Source of the DNA: Darksidea phi
Lineage: Eukaryota; Ascomycota; Dothideomycetes; Pleosporales; Lentitheciaceae
NCBI GenBank assembly: GCA_030770425.1
Contig: JASJFT010000186.1
Location: forward strand, 1 to 64,000
Direction of reading: 5' to 3'
Length of the DNA stretch: 64,000 nucleotides
The notes under the pieces were generated by a model. It saw only the letters and a program-made list of their open reading frames with translations. It did not search any database and had not been told where the DNA came from. Below, in pieces: positions 59,135 to 64,000 of the stretch. Numbering within the stretch: position 1 is the first letter of the stretch; every line of letters begins with the position of its first letter. The position numbers were made by a program, and so were the translations under genes.

Positions 59135-61062
59135 TTATTTGAGCCAACCCCAGAAGAAGGCAACAATCGCCTTCATGTTCTCCTCGTCCCACACTGGGGC
59201 TTTAGGATTCGGGAGGTTGAGGTGGCCCCTCCGCCGCCCAGGCACAACGACCTTGGGAGGCGGACGATGGATCTGCATCGAAGCATTCCGCCGCCAATTT
59301 AGGGGGTTCCAGCCGTCTGACTTGACATGATAGGCCGCAACAAGCGCGAAGAACGCCAAAATCTACGAGCGAGGTTAGCGCCAACATTCAGTGTTGCATT
59401 GGAACACGGAAGACTTACGCCAACGTACGACGCTATGAAATCGGGTAATGAAAAGGGATGCACAAATGCTCGCCAGTTGTTGAACAGAATGAGCAAGATG
59501 CAGAAGCAGAGTCCGTAATAGGCTCGGAAGAGCTGACCATGAGTCCGATAGGGGTATTGCTTGTCATCTCGGTTGAAGGCGCTGCGATTCTCGAGCGTAT
59601 GGTCCTCCGCGGCGGCCTTGATTGCATGATAGAATATGATATAAGATAGGCAGATGACGCTGTAGCAAATGAGTTCTGAAACGACTGCGTTATTCGTGAT
59701 TCGGCCCAGAACGACCGAGGGAAACGGCTTGATAGCCAAGAATGACACGAGGCCGACGCACCAGGATACGGTCACCGTACCCAAAGGCACACCTCTTGCC
59801 GTCGTTCTCTCTAATCGTCTCCTGCTATTCTGGAACCACACAGGCCATGCTTCCGGGATGCTTGCAAGCGCGTGTAGCAGACGGCTCGAATTATAGAGAG
59901 CATTGATGCCAGATGTCGTTGCGGAGAAGATGAAGAAACCATTGAAGATGGACGGCCAGATGCGGAGATGATTGCGGACTGCCGCAAGGACGAACACGCT
60001 GTTTTGTCCTGCTCTGATGCTGTTTATCTGGATATTGACAAGGTTAGGGTCATCGTCTGTAGGGTGTCAGTGTGTGCGTTAAGCGCGCTTCGTTCCAGCT
60101 ACACTTACAAGGTACATTGAGGCCCCCTACGAAAGTGCCCAGAACGTACAAAATCGTGATGCGCAAAGTCAACTTCTTGGTCGCAAGCTTGATCGTTTCG
60201 TGCTTCTCGAGGTCCTTATTTTCGGGCGCCGTTATGGCGATGGTTTCAAAGCCGACGAAAGAAAACAATGAGGCAGCTGTGGCCGTCCACAAGGAGGTGA
60301 AGTGCCCAACATCGCCTCTTAGAATGATGCCCGGATCCGCATCGTGCGATGGGTGCACTACCATACCGTCGGAAGAGAAGCCCCAGGGTTTGTTCCACGT
60401 CCAGAAGTGGTTGCCGTGATGTACTTTTTGCATTGCGGAGATAATAACGTTGAACACGATGAGTAGAGATATGAATATGATCTTGATGACGCCGAACCAG
60501 TATTCCAGTTGACCGTAATGGCGCACCGGGAGAAGATTGAGCAGGCCGATCAGGATTAGGAAGAGAAAGACCCAGACTGCAGGACTATACCCTTCCGTAT
60601 TCCATCCCAACTCTGCGTCTGGATAACCGACAGATTTTAGGTATTCGGAATCGAAACGGAACTTCCAAAGTTGCGCGACGGCGAGAACCTCTGCAGCGAG
60701 AATCACAACCCACGCAAACCAGGTAATCCAGCCTGTCGCATAGCCGACCGCTTCATCGATGAACCGTCCCGGAAATTCGAACAACGGTCCTTGAATCGGA
60801 AATAAGGCCGTCATTTCTCCCAGACAGGCAATGACAGCCCACATAACGGACGATGCGAGGACCACAGCAACGATCGCGAGGCCTGGTCCGGCGATATAGA
60901 TGGCCTTGCCACTTCCTAGGAACAGACCAAAGCCTATACAGGCACTGAAAGCCATCATGTTCACATGGCGCTCTTTCAGATCCGCGCTACAGAGGTCAGT
61001 ATCTGCCGCAAGATGTGTTGAAACGATAGATAGTACCTCAAGACGGTGCGTCTCGACGACAT
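59135..61062 (-). CDS. Amino-acid permease (APC superfamily, YAT/AAT type)
   Basis: Four exons (61062-61037, 60986-60109, 60056-59419, 59362-59135) give about 589 residues with about 12 membrane segments. It imports amino acids with protons across the plasma membrane. Landmarks: ADLKERHVNMMAFSACIGFGLFLGSG (first helix, listed here as a start point only), GEMTALFPIQGPLFEFPGRF, ATGWITWFAW, FSFVGFETIAITAPENKD and FIFSATTSGINALYNSSRLL. Exon 1 is 26 nt (MSSRRTVLS). The N-terminal cytoplasmic tail is short, under 20 residues, where many fungal permeases have 40-80, so an upstream start is possible. The C-terminus is hydrophilic and Pro/Arg-rich. Substrate specificity is not readable. Confidence 0.9.
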
Positions 61063-62042
61063 GGTGGACGGATCTTCGCTCGATCGGGAAAACATTCAGC
61101 GTTCAAATCCAGAGGTCTGTCCGGTGGAGCGCATCGAGCACTTCGCAGAATGTCAATGACGAGGCTTGCAGGAAACGATGCGAACAGGCGATGCTACTGC
61201 ATAATAGGGTCGAGTTCAGTCGAACCCGAGTCGGCGAACAGAATGCGTCTTCATTAAAGGCGGCGAATGAACGTCCGAGGGGTGTCTGAGGGGGCTTGCA
61301 GGCGCATGCAGTGCATTTCAGCTGCAAATACCTATTTGCAGGTGCTCATCACCGGCGGGGTCGCACAGAAGCGCAGGGGTTCTCTGCGTCCCGCCAGCGC
61401 CCTTTCGTTGGCTAGACATTTTACCCAGCGGGTGGTGCAAGTGGGAGCGGTCCAGGCCGATCGACAAATTGTGTTGGATGGCGTTCGAAAGCAGGGGGTG
61501 AATACGAAACACGACGCCTATCCTGGCAGGAGGTGCAGAGCGTAGGCGGAGGTGATTGGAGGGTGGACATGGCCAAGGACCGGAGCGGCTTTCGCCCGGG
61601 CGGTGGGAGGATGTGCATACGCTGGTGATGAATGCGTCCTAGCGGCGGGCAGCCGTTGTGGTGTGGCTCCTCTCGCCTGCTGTCACGGACACGCCGTGGA
61701 TTAAGTTACAGCATCGCTTCGCTAACTCTCTAATCTTTCTCGTTTTGTATGGGTTTTGGGGCTTTGGCAGGTACCCTTCAAGCTTCAAAGAGACATCTAC
61801 ATGAGTCATCATTCTTCCCGCTTGCGGACTACAACAACCTTAATTGACATGAATCCATGATATTCCTCAACTCACAGTATCAAGACGAGTAAGCCGAGCA
61901 AATGTCTTGATCCCTAGCCTCGGGAGGATAGCCTAATTAATTAGACAAAACCCTCGAATAACAATGACACAACACCTCTCGACTCAAGCCCGCGTATACC
62001 GCAACCTCCTCTCAGCTGTCACTCCATTCCATCCATCTCTGC
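61063..62042. other. Intergenic region
   Basis: It holds the promoter of the permease gene on its left side. Pro/Arg/Cys-rich ORFs at 61267-61618 look like composition artefacts. AT-richer sequence follows to 62040. No gene recognised. Confidence 0.45.
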
Positions 62043-62529
62043 TCATCTCCTCCCCCTAACCCCGCCGATGCCATAGATCTTCTCAACCCTATCCTCCACC
62101 ACGCCCGCCAGCACCGTCATCGCGTCCTCCACGGTCCCTCTAACACTCCTGCCCCGCTCAATTACCTGAATCTTGCGCACCGACACCATAACCGGTTTTC
62201 CCTTCTCACTGCCGGTTTCGCATGCGTCGACGCCCTCAGCCGCTCCCAGAAGCTCATCGTAGATCGAATACACGTTGGCGTAGCATAGATACTGGGGCAC
62301 GAAGGCGCCCGTGATTGGGTCGAACGTATTGCTGCTGATTTCGATGCGGCCGCTCATGATGTCGATAAGCGGTTTGTCAGGGTGGAGGAGTCTGGCGTTG
62401 GCTGTGGGTTTGGGCTGTTAGCATGCTGTGGGAGGCAGCGAGAAGGCAGGTACCGAGGATCTGATGGCGGATCCAGGGCGGGCTAGATGCGCTTTGCGTT
62501 GTCGTGTCTGTGGGCATTGAGGACGGCAT
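62043..62529 (-). CDS. Small hypothetical protein, 144 aa
   Basis: Two exons (62529-62454, 62401-62043) separated by a 52-nt intron join cleanly: the donor GTACCT and acceptor CACAG give IRHQILANARLLHPDKPL. The body has a regular hydrophobic pattern (GRIEISSNTFDPITGAFVPQ, YLCYANVYSIYDELLGAA, EDAMTVLAGVVEDRVEKIYG). It could be a small alpha/beta fold. No signal peptide or membrane helix. No family is recognised. The start could be any of three in-frame Met codons nearby. The clean intron argues that this is a real gene. Confidence 0.58.
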
Positions 62530-62829
62530 TTGGGTGGTGTTGCTGTTGTGGTGGGTAAGATGAATTAATACTTGAAAGTGGGTAATGTTGGAACGCATGT
62601 TAGATCGTAGATTTAGGGCATCTGTGTATGGGAGGTGCAAACGTGGTATGAGGAAGCCGTAGGTGGGATAGGGAGGTGTTAGAGGAGGCAAGGGCTCGCC
62701 GCATGTTCGCACACTGTCACAGTTCGGTAATGCTTCATAACTAGACCCTGCTATTAATACTGTGCTTTACGTTTGTCTCCCAATATCCTCCAAGAGGCTA
62801 CATACAAATCAAATTACTATTTAATCTCT
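62530..62829. other. Short intergenic region
   Basis: It is 300 bases between the small hypothetical gene and the GH55 stop codon. Nothing is recognised besides probable promoter sequence. Confidence 0.4.
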
Positions 62830-64000
62830 CTAGGAAGAAATCCTAAAAACATTAACTGTATCAACATATGTACTGTTATTATCCACATTCGCCACCAAAT
62901 CGACCCCATCCCGTGTAATCATCTGCGTCGCTCCCACTGTATTCAAGTTATAGATGTTGATACCATGCGATAAGCCATGGCCTTCAATGCTGAAAATGCG
63001 CGTCTGGCAGATGCCCTCAGAGGGAACATCAGAGCAGGAAGTATTGTAGTTGTTGAAGAAGGAATATAGGCCGAGGCCGTAGCCGTGGATGGAGGAGCTA
63101 CGAAGAATGCGGAGCGCCCAGCCGTCAGAACTGTTGACGGATGGGGCGGTGGAATTAGTGGTGGAGTTCGAAGGGAATGGAGCGGCTGGGGTCGGTGTGA
63201 AGACAGGATCGAAACGAGCTTTGTCCTCTGGGAAGGGGATTGTGGCATCGGGATTGGGTTGGTAATAACTAGGTTTCGTTAGCGGGCTGTGTAGAGGGCG
63301 GCGTGCATGCTTACGCTGTCTCCGTCTGAAGCTGTCCCATGAAGATGTCCTTCGTGTCAACGAACTGATACTCATATTTCACATGATGCTCCACAGCCGT
63401 TCCGTAAAGCCATATTCGTCCCTGTAGGCTCTCGACGAGGAGGCCACGACCGGCATAGAGTGTGATTTGCGTGTTGTTGTTGAGTGTGTCATCGAGATCG
63501 TGGTCAGCGACCCACAGCCAGTTATTCTCCATATACAAGCCCGACGCCCACTTCGTGACATGCATAGTCAGATAGGCAGCGAGACAATTCCGGTTCAGCG
63601 TTTCTTCAGTGACCTTGACATTGGGCGTCTTCGGACACTGCTCATTCTGCAGTCCAGAACCAGCAAAGCCTCCAATCCTTGCGTGCACATCCCACAGACC
63701 GGCCGGCTGATCGACAGAGTAGAGGTTGTACTCAATTAGAACCGCACCAGCTTGCGTGCCTTGAGTGCTAACAAACATATCAGACCATTCGAGAGAGCCC
63801 TGCTCGCCTTGATTACCAACTAGCACGACAGGTTGAGGATTAGCGATGTCGTTGAAGAAGGCACCGCTTGACAAAATAACGGATGCGAGGGCCTCGCCAA
63901 CGATCCTAGAGCCGGGTGGGATGTAGATCGTGCGAGTGACCTTGTAGAATCCGGCATCAACGTAAAGGATCTTGCCCTCAGCTTTGGCCTTAAGGATAGC
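62830..64000 (-). CDS. GH55 exo-beta-1,3-glucanase, 3' part (runs off the window)
   Basis: Two exons are visible (64000-63315 and 63268-62830), coding the last 374 residues in frame from the window edge. GH55 enzymes release glucose from beta-1,3-glucan ends using a double right-handed beta-helix. The text fits: KILYVDAGFYKVTRTIYIPP, GSRIVGEALASVI, NPQPVVLVGNQGEQGSLEWS, GLWDVHARIGGFAGSGLQ, LWVADHDLDD and YAGRGLLVESLQGRIWLYG. A probably linker-like Ser/Asn/Pro segment precedes the last folded part (GYGLGLYSFFNNYNTSC). N-glycosylation sites are frequent, in keeping with secretion. Signal peptide and catalytic N-terminal half lie outside. The intron of 46 nt restores TAYYQPNPDA. Confidence 0.88.

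Overview
The window is nuclear DNA of a filamentous ascomycete (Pezizomycotina). The evidence is the gene content (C-14 sterol reductase, Atg27, a Zn2Cys6 regulator, an LtrA-type membrane protein, a rhodopsin-domain protein, GH55 glucanase, a SLIP-GC-like GTPase), many short introns (about 47-110 nt) with GTRNGY donors and CTAAC-like branch sites, and the absence of operons. A Dothideomycete is my best guess for the class, but that is inference from protein style only. I rebuilt exon structures by eye; most joins preserve both the reading frame and family similarity.

Layout. 0-4 kb: a block of degenerate tandem hairpins, then erg24 (-) and atg27 (+), divergently arranged. 4.3-8.7 kb: a large dynamin-superfamily GTPase (-). 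9.4-10.8 kb: an HExxH putative metalloprotease (+). 10.8-20.4 kb: gene-poor, with a Ser/Pro-rich protein and a small orphan. 20.4-29.2 kb: an LtrA-like membrane protein, a decayed protein kinase, a Zn2Cys6 regulator with damage, and a divergent PhyH-type dioxygenase. 29.8-33.1 kb: two neighbouring genes sharing a W-x4-YLY...GRxIRS module. 34.9-40.9 kb: a secreted type-B carboxylesterase, an orphan polytopic membrane protein and a rhodopsin-domain 7TM protein. 42.4-43.6 kb: a degenerate pseudokinase. 44.8-52.2 kb: an aquaporin-like channel, ribosomal protein eS7, a glutathione transferase, a CCCH zinc-finger protein and an HD-domain protein. 54.8-64 kb: a long uncharacterised beta-propeller-like protein, an amino-acid permease, a small orphan and the 3' part of a GH55 beta-1,3-glucanase that runs off the right edge.

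The housekeeping genes (erg24, atg27, eS7, GST, permease) look intact. The 22-30 kb and 41-44 kb stretches look like accessory sequence in decay: frameshifts, a lost splice acceptor, a zinc cluster short of one Cys and kinase motifs lost. No biosynthetic cluster, transposase, tRNA or CRISPR array was recognised. The most unusual non-coding signal is the hairpin array at 56-406, whose stems carry compensatory base changes.
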